Positions 8,246 to 17,362 of a stretch of 64,000 nucleotides of DNA are shown piece by piece. Each line of letters starts with the position of its first letter. Within the stretch, counting starts at the first letter, position 1. The position numbers and the translations under genes were made by a program. This DNA is from JAPOUP01 sp026708635. Its GTDB lineage: Bacteria > Pseudomonadota > Alphaproteobacteria > Rhodobacterales > Rhodobacteraceae. Under the pieces are notes generated by a model. It did no database searches and had not been told where the DNA came from. It saw only the letters and a program-made list of their open reading frames with translations. Location: contig OZ241336.1 in NCBI GenBank assembly GCA_965200115.1, forward strand, positions 1,612,001 through 1,676,000, given 5' to 3'.

Positions 8246-10747
8246 TCATCCATCGACACGGATCCTTTCGTTTCCCGGATCGTAGGGACTGTCCTCAACC
8301 ACTTCGGCGTCCCAGAGACGGTCGAACATCCTCACTTTCAGTTTCTGGCCCGTAACCGCCCGGTCGGGCGTGACATATCCCATACCGATCTGTCGGCCAA
8401 AATGCACCGAATATCCGCCTGACGTAAGTCTTCCGACCTTGGTGTCGTCTGCGTAGAGGGCCTCACGCCCCCAGGGATCGGCGTCGTCGGGCCCGTCGAT
8501 CAGCACGGTCACGCACTTCACGCGAATGCCGGTGTCCAGCATGGCCCGCCTGCCGCGGAAATCCTTTTTCGGATCCACGAACCGGTCCAGTCCGCTCTCA
8601 AGCGGTGTCGCGTCCCGGCCCAGCTCGGTGCCAAACGCGCGATAGGACTTCTCGATCCTTAACCAGTTCTGGGCCCTGGCTCCCACGGGCTTCATTCCAT
8701 GCCTGTCACCCGAGACCATCAAAAGGTCCCAAAGATAGTTCTGCATCTCGATAGGGTGGTGGAGCTCCCAGCCCAATTCGCCGGTGTAGGCGACCCTTAT
8801 TGCCATGACCGGGCACATGCCGAGCTCGATGTGGCGCATCGAGAGCCACGGAAAACGGGAGTTTCCCAGAACAGTATCCGGTTCCGCGTCGTTGACGGCC
8901 TCTTTAAGAATGTCCCGCGATCCTGGCCCCGCGATGGCGAATACGCCCCATTGGGCCGTGACGTCATGCACATCGATCCAGGCACCGTGTTCGGTCCCGA
9001 ATTCCTCCGCCGCCTTCCGCAGGAAATCCCCGTCATAGTCGGTCCACGCTCCCGCTGACACGAGGTAGAATTCATTCTCGGCCCGCCGGACGATTGTATA
9101 TTCCGTTCGCACCGTTCCCGCGTGGGTCAGGGCATAGGTCAGACCGATCCTTCCCACGCTCGGCAATCGGTTGCAGGTAAAGTGGTCGAGAAAGGCGGCG
9201 GCACCGGGGCCGCGGACAAGGTGCTTCGCGAACGCCGTGGCATCGATCAGTCCCGCACCTTCCCGGATGGTTTTGGCTTCGTCATGGGCATAACGCCACC
9301 AGCCACCGCGTCGGAACGATCTTGAATCGCGGTCGAAAGATGCCGGGGCATCCTTCTGCCCGTAGTAATTCGGTCTTTCCCAGCCGTTTATCTGCCCGAA
9401 CTGTGCGCCCAGCGCTTTCTGGCGATCGAACGCGGGTGAGGTACGCAGGGGCCTGCAGGCTCCACGCTCTTCATCGGGATGGTGCGGTACGTATACATGC
9501 GAGTAGCATTCCTCGTTCTTTCGCGCGGCGTATTCGGTTGTCATCCATGATCCGTAACGCCTAGGGTCAAGCGAGGCCATGTCGATCTCCGCCTCTCCCT
9601 CCACCATGATCTGGGCGAGGTAGTGTCCCGTTCCCCCCGCGGCGGTGATGCCGAACGAAAACCCTTCCGCCAGCCATAGGTTGCGTAGGCCGGGAGCCGG
9701 ACCGACAAGGGGATTGCCGTCAGGTGTGTAGCAGATCGGACCGTTGAAGTTATCCTTCAGTCCAGCGGACTCCGATGAGGGAATCCGGTGGATCATGGAC
9801 ATGTATTCTTCCTCGATCCGTTCGAGGTCCAAAGGAAAGAGGTCGGCGCGGAAACTATCGGGCACGCCATGGAGAAACCGCGCCGGAGCGTTCTTTTCGT
9901 AGGGTCCAAGAATCCATCCATTGCGTTCCTCGCGCACGTACCACCGGGCATCCGCGTCGCGCAGAACCGGGTGCTCGGGATTGTCCTTGCGCCAGTCCAC
10001 GAGAGCCGGATCCGGTTCGGTGACGATATACTGATGCTCCACCGGAATCGCCGGTATTTTGATTCCCAGAAGGCGGGCGGTTCGCTGCGCGTGGTTGCCT
10101 GTCGCCGTAACGACATGCTGGGCTTTGACGGTAAGGCGTTCGTCGGTGGGAACAAGATTTCCGCCGGTTTCGGTCATCCGCGTGCAGGTAACGTGCCACT
10201 CGTTCCCGTTCCATGTGAAGCTGTCCGCCTGCCATCTGCGCTCGATATCCGCGCCAAGCCGTCTCGCCCCGCGCGCCATCGCCTGGGTCACGTCGGCGGG
10301 ATTTATGTAACCGTCCGTGGGGTGGTAGATCGCGCCTTTCAGATCCTCGGTTCGAACCAACGGCCAACGTTCCCTGATCTGGGGTGCGGTAAGCCATTCA
10401 AACGGAATTCCGACTGTCTCGGCGGTTGAGGCGTAGAGCTGGAATTCGTCCATCCGCTCGTGGCTCTGCGCCATCCGCAGGTTGCCGACCACGCGGAATC
10501 CCACGTCCAGGCCCGTCTCTTCCTCCAGGGTCCTGTAGAATTTCACCGAGTAGTCGTGGATATGGCTTGTCGCGTAGCTCATGTTGAACAAAGGCAGCAA
10601 TCCGGCCGCATGCCATGTGGATCCGGACGTAAGTTCATCGCGCTCCAGTAACATGATGTCATTCCAGCCCGCCCTCGCGAGATGGTAGGCGATACTGGCG
10701 CCAACGACTCCACCGCCGACGACAAGAACCCTGACATGGCTCTTCAT
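8246..10747 (-). CDS. FAD-dependent dimethylglycine/sarcosine dehydrogenase-like protein (DAO plus GcvT domains)
   Basis: At 833 residues it has the size of bacterial dimethylglycine or sarcosine dehydrogenase-like flavoproteins. The N terminus has a Rossmann motif (VLVVGGGVVGASIAYHL, GGGVVG at about 11-16) followed by GSTWHAAGLLPLFN. An FAO_M linker follows, and the second half is a GcvT/aminomethyltransferase domain (GPGAAAFLDHFTCNRLP, YTGELGWELHHP, FGTELGRDATPLESGLDRFVDPKKDF). Such enzymes oxidise N-methyl groups and hand the one-carbon unit to tetrahydrofolate. Substrate cannot be fixed from sequence alone. Transcribed alone, with a possible palindromic operator just upstream. Confidence 0.85.
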   Translation of the reverse strand: MKSHVRVLVVGGGVVGASIAYHLARAGWNDIMLLERDELTSGSTWHAAGLLPLFNMSYATSHIHDYSVKFYRTLEEETGLDVGFRVVGNLRMAQSHERMDEFQLYASTAETVGIPFEWLTAPQIRERWPLVRTEDLKGAIYHPTDGYINPADVTQAMARGARRLGADIERRWQADSFTWNGNEWHVTCTRMTETGGNLVPTDERLTVKAQHVVTATGNHAQRTARLLGIKIPAIPVEHQYIVTEPDPALVDWRKDNPEHPVLRDADARWYVREERNGWILGPYEKNAPARFLHGVPDSFRADLFPLDLERIEEEYMSMIHRIPSSESAGLKDNFNGPICYTPDGNPLVGPAPGLRNLWLAEGFSFGITAAGGTGHYLAQIMVEGEAEIDMASLDPRRYGSWMTTEYAARKNEECYSHVYVPHHPDEERGACRPLRTSPAFDRQKALGAQFGQINGWERPNYYGQKDAPASFDRDSRSFRRGGWWRYAHDEAKTIREGAGLIDATAFAKHLVRGPGAAAFLDHFTCNRLPSVGRIGLTYALTHAGTVRTEYTIVRRAENEFYLVSAGAWTDYDGDFLRKAAEEFGTEHGAWIDVHDVTAQWGVFAIAGPGSRDILKEAVNDAEPDTVLGNSRFPWLSMRHIELGMCPVMAIRVAYTGELGWELHHPIEMQNYLWDLLMVSGDRHGMKPVGARAQNWLRIEKSYRAFGTELGRDATPLESGLDRFVDPKKDFRGRRAMLDTGIRVKCVTVLIDGPDDADPWGREALYADDTKVGRLTSGGYSVHFGRQIGMGYVTPDRAVTGQKLKVRMFDRLWDAEVVEDSPYDPGNERIRVDG

Positions 10748-10767
10748 TGGATGTCTCCCGAATGTAT

Positions 10768-10777
10768 TGGCATACCA
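10768..10777 (-). promoter_or_regulatory. Possible GntR-type operator in the leader of the flavoprotein gene
   Basis: A short near-palindrome, TGGTATGCCA on the minus strand, sits 21 bases before the start codon. It resembles the TGGTATACCA-like operators of the GntR/FadR group. No regulator gene is adjacent, so this is only suggestive. Confidence 0.25.
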
Positions 10778-10953
10778 CTAAACCTGATTTCCGCCCGATG
10801 CGGAAAGGCCCGCCGACGCCTTACGCAGAAAAGCGACATCCATGAACGTCCTGACCGCCGCGATGCGAACAACCCGTTGCCGGACACCCGAGCGCCCGCC
10901 CGGCCCGTCGATGGGTCCATGGATAACCGACTCCAGCGCGACGCGTCCTTAGG

Positions 10954-11940
10954 TCAGAGCATGGACGGTACGACCAGATCCGGTGGCCGATGTCCGTCAG
11001 CGAAGGTCTTGACGTTCAGGATGACTTTCTCACCCATCTCGCAGCGTCCTTCAACGGTTGCGGAGCCCATGTGAGGAAGGAGGACAACGTTTTTCAGCTC
11101 GCGCAATCGGGGATTCACGTTCGTTCCGCGCTCATAGACATCCAGCCCGGCCCCCGCCAGCCTCCCCGTGCGCAGCATTCTGGTCAATGCGTTCTCGTCG
11201 ATCACCTCTCCGCGCGACGTGTTTACGATCACCGCCGAGGGTTTCATCAGATTCAACCGCCGGACGTTCATGAGGTGGAAGGTGGACGGCGTATGCGGAC
11301 AGTTTACGCTGATCACATCCATGCGGCTGACCATCTGGTCCAGGCTTTCCCAGTAGGTCGCTTCTAGCTCACCCTCAATTTCCTGTCGCAGGCGCCGGCG
11401 GTTGTGATAGTGAATCTGCAGTCCAAATGCCCTCGCGCGGCGCGCCACCGCCTGCCCGATCCGGCCCATACCCAGGATTCCCAGCCGCCGGCCGCCGACC
11501 CTGCCACCCAGAAGCGCGGTTGGAGCCCAACCCTCCCAGGCGCCCGACTGCATGATCGACAGGCCTTCGGGAATACGTCTCGTGACCGCCAGAATCAGCG
11601 CCATCGCCATATCCGCGGTGTCTTCGGTCAGCACACCGGGTGTATTCGATACCAGAATGCCCCTTTGCCGCGCGGTCTGGACGTCAATGTGATCGACCCC
11701 AGCGCCAAAGTTCGCTATCAGCTTCAGTCTTGATCCTGCCTGCGCGAGAAGGCTGGCGTCGACCAGGTCGGTGATCGTTGGCACCAATACGTCGGCCCGC
11801 CGCATTGCGTCAGCCAGCGCTTCCCGGTTCATGGGCGTGTCCTCCGATCTGAGCGATACGTCGAACAGTTCCATCATCCGCGTCTCGACAGTCTCGGGCA
11901 AACGTCGCGTCACCATTACGTTCAGACGTTCGGTTGGCAT
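10954..11940 (-). CDS. D-isomer-specific 2-hydroxyacid dehydrogenase (glyoxylate/hydroxypyruvate reductase type)
   Basis: NAD(P)-dependent enzyme of about 328 residues. The nucleotide-binding motif is LGILGMGRIGQAVARRARAFG; the catalytic set is visible as VNTSRGEVIDENAL (Arg), AGLDVYERGTNVNP (Glu) and LLPHMGSATVEGR (His). These enzymes reduce glyoxylate or hydroxypyruvate. The ATG at 11940 was preferred to one 27 bases upstream because a GGAAG ribosome site lies 6 bases before it. Divergent from the SH3 gene at 12111. Confidence 0.88.
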   Translation of the reverse strand: MPTERLNVMVTRRLPETVETRMMELFDVSLRSEDTPMNREALADAMRRADVLVPTITDLVDASLLAQAGSRLKLIANFGAGVDHIDVQTARQRGILVSNTPGVLTEDTADMAMALILAVTRRIPEGLSIMQSGAWEGWAPTALLGGRVGGRRLGILGMGRIGQAVARRARAFGLQIHYHNRRRLRQEIEGELEATYWESLDQMVSRMDVISVNCPHTPSTFHLMNVRRLNLMKPSAVIVNTSRGEVIDENALTRMLRTGRLAGAGLDVYERGTNVNPRLRELKNVVLLPHMGSATVEGRCEMGEKVILNVKTFADGHRPPDLVVPSML

Positions 11941-12110
11941 GGTACGCTTCCTTGGGCTTTCAATCACAAAGGTTTGGTGGCAGAGTTACTATAACCGGCC
12001 ATGGGCACAACAGCCACTCTAAGGGCATATTCACTACCGAGGCGCATTCTTCGCGTCCGCGGTGCTCGGTTATGGCTTTGGAAAGGGAAGATCTATAGAG
12101 CGGGAAATTC

Positions 12111-12611
12111 ATGTTGCGGTTGTGCGCTACGGCATTCCTGACGGCGTTTGTCCTTTCCGTGGCATCCGGTTCGGTTGCCGCTGATCGTGGTTCGGTCACG
12201 AACCTTCCGATCCCCCGATTCGTTTCACTCAAAGCCAGCGAAGGGAACGCGCGGCGTGGCCCGTCCCTGTCGCATCGTATTGATTGGGTGTTCAGGCGAC
12301 GGCACATGCCCCTGCGCATAATTGATGAATACGGGCATTGGCGAAGGGTTCAGGACCGTGACGGCGCAACCGGCTGGATGCATTATTCCCTTCTTTCCGG
12401 CGTGCGAACGGTCATTGTGGAGAAGGACGGTATTCCGCTTCGGATCAAGCCGGATCAGGAATCATCGACCAGAGCGCTTCTGGAGATGGACGTGATCGCA
12501 TGGCTTGAAGAGTGTGTCGTTGACTGGTGTCGGATTACGGCTGAGAGTTACCGAGGCTGGGTGCCGCGCGAAACGCTCTGGGGAGTGGCCGAGGAAGATG
12601 TGGGCGACTGA
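12111..12611 (+). CDS. Secreted SH3-domain protein
   Basis: 166 residues with an N-terminal signal peptide (hydrophobic LCATAFLTAFVLSVASGSVAA, likely cleaved before DRGS). Two bacterial SH3-like repeats follow: SLKASEGNARRGPSLSHRIDWVF, then EKDGIPLRIKPDQESSTRALLE, ending with a WCRI...YRGWVPRETLWGV module. Proteins of this kind are periplasmic and thought to bind cell-wall components. Pairing with a divergent 2-hydroxyacid dehydrogenase is, to my knowledge, common in Alphaproteobacteria. Confidence 0.8.
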   Translation: MLRLCATAFLTAFVLSVASGSVAADRGSVTNLPIPRFVSLKASEGNARRGPSLSHRIDWVFRRRHMPLRIIDEYGHWRRVQDRDGATGWMHYSLLSGVRTVIVEKDGIPLRIKPDQESSTRALLEMDVIAWLEECVVDWCRITAESYRGWVPRETLWGVAEEDVGD

Positions 12612-12900
12612 ACCGAAACGGAAACGCCCGCGTGCGCGTCCGCCTGTGGCGAATTTTCGGGGGACGATATCCGCGGTGGTCCGGAGCGACAGGTGTCGTT
12701 GGCGCGTCGGACATACTTAAGGCGCCCATGGAACGCCCATCTGCCCGAACGTCCCTGTCCGGCCGGGCCCTCATGGCCGAAACTTCGAAGTGCGGGACTG
12801 GCCATGCGTCAATTTCACTGTAACTTAAGTCGGGTTGGATAGACAGTCGCGCTTCGGCTGACGCTTCCGCACCTCATTTCGCTCGGGAAAGGATGCAACC

Positions 12901-14181
12901 ATGCCTTTGATAGAGGACCACCCGCTGCGATATAGGCTGGCCAACGAATTGCATGCCCGCCCGTTTCCGACAATGCCGGTGCCCTGTACCGTTCTGTACG
13001 TTGCCATTGAGCGCGCCCACGACGCCACCGACCCGTCCCAGGACCCGGCGGGTACGCACCTTGCGGCACTTCTCGACCGTCATGGCGCGCAGCATCCCCA
13101 GCCCGGTGCGACCCATTTCACCGGCGCGATCGGTCGACACACGCTAAAATGGGAACTGCATGCCGAGTTTGTCAGCTACATGGCTTTTTCGGGAGGTTTG
13201 GGTACGCGCGCGTTCGATCCGGCGGAATTCGCGGTCTTCCCTGATGAGTGGCTTGCCCAGGGACCGGGCCGTCTTTTCACCTCGGCGACGGTCCGGGTCA
13301 TGCCCCGGCCGAATCCGGATGGGTTCGAGAAGGCTCTCAACGAATGGTTCGTGCCTGAGAGCCTCGCCGCTTCGTCGGTTCGCGACGGTACCGCGGAGAT
13401 CGCCGGTGACTTCCGGATCGACCCCTCCGGGCATCTGCGTTTCGCGGTCTTCGCCGACCCGGAAATCGGTCCGCGTCGCGTCGGGGGGCTGGTGCAGCGG
13501 CTCTGCGAGATCGAGACGTATAAATCGATGTCGATGCTGGGATTTGCGCGGGCGCGTGAGATCGCGACGCCAATTGACGGTCTGGACGCGCGCCTAACCG
13601 GGCTTATGAGCGATGTGAGCGAGGGCGCGCGACCGGCCGAGGAAACCCTTCCGCAACTGCTCGGGATCGCGACCGAACTGGAGGCCATAGCGGCGCAGAG
13701 CGCTTTCCGGTTCGGTGCCACGGGTGCCTACGAGGCGATCGTCAATGACCGGATCGCCGTGCTGCGGGAGCAACGGTGCGCGGGTCGCCAGACCTTCAGG
13801 GAATTCATGATCCGCCGTTACCAACCGGCCATGCGAACCGTGGCGTCGACGGACCGCCGCCTCGCGACGCTTGCGGACCGAGCCATGCGGGCGGGGCAGT
13901 TACTCCGTACCAGAGTCGAGGTTGAGCGCAGCGCGCAGAACCAGCAGCTCCTTAAGGGTATGAACCGGCGCGCCGACCTCCAGCTTCGGCTCCAGCGCAC
14001 CGTGGAGGGACTCTCGGTAGTGGCGATCAGCTACTATGCGGTCTCGCTCGCGGGATATGTTCTTTATCCGTTCGCCAGCCCCAGCGGCATGAGTGAAGGC
14101 ATGCTGGGTGCCTTGATAACCCTGCCGGTTGTGGCGTTTGTGTGGTTCCTGGTCCGCCGCGTTCGCAGGAAGATAGAATGA
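12901..14181 (+). CDS. DUF3422 family membrane protein
   Basis: 426 residues with the family's start (EDHPLRYRLANELHARPFP) and WELHAEFVSYMAF motif. The long middle is predicted helical or coiled coil, and two transmembrane helices close the protein (VEGLSVVAISYYAVSLAGYVL, then LGALITLPVVAFVWFLV), with a basic tail. Function is unknown. Gene is alone; 289 bases upstream have no supported gene. ATG at 12901 is preceded by GGAAAGGA. Confidence 0.85.
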   Translation: MPLIEDHPLRYRLANELHARPFPTMPVPCTVLYVAIERAHDATDPSQDPAGTHLAALLDRHGAQHPQPGATHFTGAIGRHTLKWELHAEFVSYMAFSGGLGTRAFDPAEFAVFPDEWLAQGPGRLFTSATVRVMPRPNPDGFEKALNEWFVPESLAASSVRDGTAEIAGDFRIDPSGHLRFAVFADPEIGPRRVGGLVQRLCEIETYKSMSMLGFARAREIATPIDGLDARLTGLMSDVSEGARPAEETLPQLLGIATELEAIAAQSAFRFGATGAYEAIVNDRIAVLREQRCAGRQTFREFMIRRYQPAMRTVASTDRRLATLADRAMRAGQLLRTRVEVERSAQNQQLLKGMNRRADLQLRLQRTVEGLSVVAISYYAVSLAGYVLYPFASPSGMSEGMLGALITLPVVAFVWFLVRRVRRKIE

Positions 14182-14355
14182 TGTTGCGCAACGTTCAATT
14201 CTGGACGCCCGTTTCCCGGCGTGGTTAGTCACGCCCCCGCAGGGGAAAATTCGGTCCGGGCTCCTGCCCGCCGCCGCGATATCCAATCCCGGAAACCGCG
14301 CCACGGCGCACGCATGAACCCGCGGGGCCTCCGCCTGCGGACATGGAGGACTGAA

Positions 14356-15288
14356 GTGAAAAAAGCGCCCTATAGACTGACGGAACGCGACTTGGACCTG
14401 ATTCTCCTAGAGGAGCTTTCCGGCGACACCGGATTTCTTGCGTGGTTTGCCGACCGGATCGGCCTGGGCAAGTGCGCGCTCCTCGCCGCCGAACATTCCG
14501 TAAGCGCCAAAGCCGGCGCGAAATGGGGTGAGACGGATGTCCTGGCATTCGTGGAGTCGGACGGATACAGGATCGCCGTTCTGATAGAGGACAAGATCAC
14601 GGCCGAATTCGCCGACCGCCAGGCGGCACGATATCAGGAACGCGCGGCGGACCTTGTCAAAAGCGGTGACGCGGACAGGAGCCTTACCGTCCTGTGCGCG
14701 CCGTTGAACTATCTGCGTGGAGTTCCGGAGGACGATCCCTGGGATCAAAGGATTTCGCTTGAGGCCGTCCTGGGGTGGTTCGAGTCCGTTCCAGGCTTCC
14801 GCGCGGACTGGAGAGCCGGGGCGCTGCGGGCCCGCCTGGAGAGTCTTTCAGCCTCACACTCGGCGAACCGCGAGAAAATCACGAGGTTTTCGTCCGAGTT
14901 ACGCGACTACCTGATCTCGTTGGGAGAGGGATTCGACCATAAGGTGACGGAAGACAGAGGAGGCTTTATCATTAGGTCGGATCGGACGCCTGCCCACGTC
15001 GAGGTCGCCTGGAAGAACAACCAGGGCCGTGTCGATCTGACCTTTTCCGGCTACCGTGTCGACGAGGTCGACAAGGCATCGGACTTTGCGGTGCCAGAGG
15101 GCGTCACGTTCAGCGCTGCCGACGGCAAACGACAGAAATCGCACATCTTCAAGGTGGAGGTTTCCTCCGCGGACGTTACAAGGCCCCTGCAAGAGCAGAA
15201 GGATATCGTTGGCGAAGTCATAGCCGCAATTCGCATGTTGCTGCCATTAGTCGACGCGCTCATTGATCCTGACCCGGCATCAGCGTAG
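14356..15288 (+). CDS. PD-(D/E)XK nuclease superfamily-like protein
   Basis: About 310 residues. I place the start at GTG 14356 because GGAGG lies 6 bases upstream and the residues after it (KKAPYRLTERDLDLILLEELS) look like a genuine N terminus. The core shows GETDVLAFVES, then IAVLIEDKITAEF at about 62-82. This is a D...ExK-like arrangement of the PD-(D/E)XK fold, with the preceding Glu in EHSVSAK. The C-terminal half (HVEVAWKNNQGRVDLTFSG) may be a second domain. No partner methylase or helicase adjoins it. It may be a stand-alone defence or repair nuclease; this is inference from motif spacing only. Confidence 0.6.
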   Translation: MKKAPYRLTERDLDLILLEELSGDTGFLAWFADRIGLGKCALLAAEHSVSAKAGAKWGETDVLAFVESDGYRIAVLIEDKITAEFADRQAARYQERAADLVKSGDADRSLTVLCAPLNYLRGVPEDDPWDQRISLEAVLGWFESVPGFRADWRAGALRARLESLSASHSANREKITRFSSELRDYLISLGEGFDHKVTEDRGGFIIRSDRTPAHVEVAWKNNQGRVDLTFSGYRVDEVDKASDFAVPEGVTFSAADGKRQKSHIFKVEVSSADVTRPLQEQKDIVGEVIAAIRMLLPLVDALIDPDPASA

Positions 15289-15543
15289 CCCGGATAGCGG
15301 TTGCCCCTTGGCATGGCCGGACCCGGCGGTCCTTGCGGGCCTTCACCGGGAGGCGCGTCGGACGCGCCCGTCCCGGGCGATGGGAGCCCGATCGGGACCT
15401 CGACGGCGACTGGGGCTTAGACAGCCCAGTCGGTGGCGAGGCGGTGAGCGACACGCCACGGGAAAGCGGATATCATTGCCAGCCGTGACCGTTCCGGGTA
15501 GGCCGGGCCACGCCGGGTGGGCATTGGGAAACGGGAGCGCCGG

Positions 15544-16473
15544 ATGTGCAGCCTCTATTCGAACCTCTCCACCGCCGACGAAATGCGGCGGATGTTCCGG
15601 GTCGGCGTCGCGAACTGCCGGCTCGGCGACGCCCCGGCGCTGCCCGCCGTCTGGCCGGGGACCATGGCACCAGTGGTGCGCCTGTCCGAAGGTAGCGGAC
15701 CGCGAGAGCTACTGAACATGGGCTGGGGTTTCCTCACCCCGAGATACTCAAAGCGCGACGGACGTCCCATCAGGCCGGCGGTCCGGCACAACGCCAAGGC
15801 CGAGCGAGTCGGTGCGATCCCCCTCTGGAGATCCAGCTTCATGGAGCGGCGCTGCCTGGTTCCGGCCACGTCGTTCCGCGAGACGGGTGGCGGGAGGCCC
15901 GCCGCCGACGTCTGGTTCGCGATGGCGCCGGAGCGGGACGGGGACGCCCGCCCGCGGTTCGCGTTCGCGGGCATATGGCGGCCCGAGCCGCCCGACCTCG
16001 GGACCGCCGCCGGGACGCCGCTGACGTATTCCGTCATCACGACCGCCGCGGTTGGCGCGGTCGCGACGGTCCATTCCCGGATGCCGGTGATCCTGGCTCC
16101 GGACGGTTACGACCGGTGGTTGCGGGGCGGTGTCGGGGAGGCGCGGGCGCTGCTCGCGGCCCATGCGGGCGCGCGGCTCCGGATCGCGCGGGAAGGGATC
16201 GGCGTCAGGGAGGACGCACCCGACGCGCCGCCGCCCGTGACCCCCGAGAGTGGCGTGACGCGGCTTCGGGTCGATGGCCTGTGCCTCGACGCGGTCGGGT
16301 GCGCCTTCCTTCAGGTGGTCTGCGACTGCGGCCATACGGGAGAGGTTCCGGTCGCGGCGCTCCGGGAGCGCTACGGCCGCGCGGCCAGGATCCGCGACGC
16401 GCTCGGGGCGACCCGCTGCTCCCGATGTGGCGGGCGGGCCATCAAGGCCGTCTACGCGTTCGACTCGCCCTGA
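15544..16473 (+). CDS. SRAP (YedK/HMCES-like) protein with a C-terminal zinc-ribbon-like extension
   Basis: SRAP proteins crosslink to abasic sites in single-stranded DNA and shield them. Key residues are present: Cys2 right after the initiator Met, the HNAKAERV motif (Asn and Glu), RCLVPATSFRET, and the HSRMPVIL histidine. Usual length is about 220 residues, but this protein has about 309. The extra 75-residue tail has CDCGHTGEVPVAALRERYG, then CSRCGG, a likely four-cysteine zinc site. ATG at 15544 puts Cys at position 2, as catalysis requires. It converges with and slightly overlaps the yhaV remnant. Confidence 0.85.
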   Translation: MCSLYSNLSTADEMRRMFRVGVANCRLGDAPALPAVWPGTMAPVVRLSEGSGPRELLNMGWGFLTPRYSKRDGRPIRPAVRHNAKAERVGAIPLWRSSFMERRCLVPATSFRETGGGRPAADVWFAMAPERDGDARPRFAFAGIWRPEPPDLGTAAGTPLTYSVITTAAVGAVATVHSRMPVILAPDGYDRWLRGGVGEARALLAAHAGARLRIAREGIGVREDAPDAPPPVTPESGVTRLRVDGLCLDAVGCAFLQVVCDCGHTGEVPVAALRERYGRAARIRDALGATRCSRCGGRAIKAVYAFDSP

Positions 16474-17040
16474 GCGTGATTTTCTGCGGCACGGCGGACG
16501 GGTGGCGCTCGGAGAGGGTCGGGCCCAGCGCCCGGTACCGTCTTGAGGCTTCTCCAAAAGCGCTCGGCCGACGCAACGGCCTCCTTCATAAGTGCGTCGA
16601 AGCTGTCAGGCGGGCTGCCGCCGTCCAGCATACCCTCGAATACCACATAAGCGTCGGTCGTGCGGCCATATGCCCGCAGGGTCTTCCCGTCGTTCACCCA
16701 GGCGAGCACGATGATCCTGGCTTTGCCGCTGAACCGGTAGAACAGCCGGTGCCGCTGGAAGAACTTCGCCTGGAACCAGTGTTTCCGGTGATCGCCGGGG
16801 GTGTCCCCCTGCCGCAAGGTCGGACTACCCGGATCGTCTGGGATGCTCCCGTCCACCAGTCTGAGGATCGCCGCCAAACGTTTCGTGCGGTTTTTCCTTC
16901 GCCAGGTTTCAGGGTTTCGCTTTCCGCACCCCTCAACCTCATCGATCAGTCCCTCGAACTGGTCGAGAAAGACCGGATGCGCGTGGATTGACCAGCCATT
17001 GAGAACGAGCGGCGGCGGCGGACAGGGAACAGCCTGTCAT
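16452..17040 (-). pseudogene. yhaV: YhaV-type toxin gene with a broken N terminus
   Basis: YhaV is a RelE-like mRNA endonuclease paired with PrlF. The frame encodes GWSIHAHPVFLDQFEGLIDEVE, WRRKNRTKRLAAILRLVDGSIPDDPGSP and FQRHRLFYRFSGKARIIVLAWVNDGKTLRAYGRTTDAYVVF, all typical. This frame has no ATG, GTG or TTG before the internal TTG at 16877. The expected ATG at 17040 overlaps the prlF stop as ATGA but is one frame off, leading to an early stop. The shift lies within or near a GCC run at about 17011-17022. The toxin is therefore probably not translated in full, which fits loss of its antitoxin. Confidence 0.78.
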
Positions 17041-17288
17041 TCGCAGTCGGGTGACAGTGGCTCATCGAGGTCGACGCGAACGTCGCCGACAAGCGCCCTG
17101 GGGCGGTCATACACCGCGGCATTGAACGCGCGGAGGCGTTCAGGATGCGCCTTGATGCCGGCTTCGATGAAATCCAGAAACGCCGAGCGCGGGATCGGAC
17201 TCCAGCTACCTGCGCACAGCGCTCGGCACCGTCGTCTGGTAACGGTCGGTGAGCTTTGAGAAACCCTGGGCGAGCGTTGTCGTGGCAG
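17037..17288 (-). pseudogene. prlF: PrlF-type antitoxin remnant with internal deletion
   Basis: The minus strand reads TTLAQGFSKLTDRYQTTVPSAVRR, the N-terminal AbrB-like half of PrlF, and then a TAG stop. After it LESDPALG appears in the same frame, and SAFLDFIEAGIKAHPERLRAFNAA...GDVRVDLDEPLSPDCE in another frame, which is the PrlF C terminus. About 25 codons between the two halves are missing and a second small shift separates LESDPALG from AFLDF. The stop overlaps the original yhaV ATG, as in intact operons. No functional antitoxin can be made. Confidence 0.75.
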
Positions 17289-17362
17289 GCTCCCAAGAGC
17301 GGGCCGTTTGGATCGACCAATGGGCAATGCATATGCCTTGTGGTGCCAACCCGAACGGATGG

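Noticed and set aside
15975..16991. Plus-strand frame of 338 codons over the end of the SRAP gene
   Set aside because: Overlaps SRAP and the yhaV remnant in another frame, with Arg/Gly/Pro-rich composition typical of a shadow frame.
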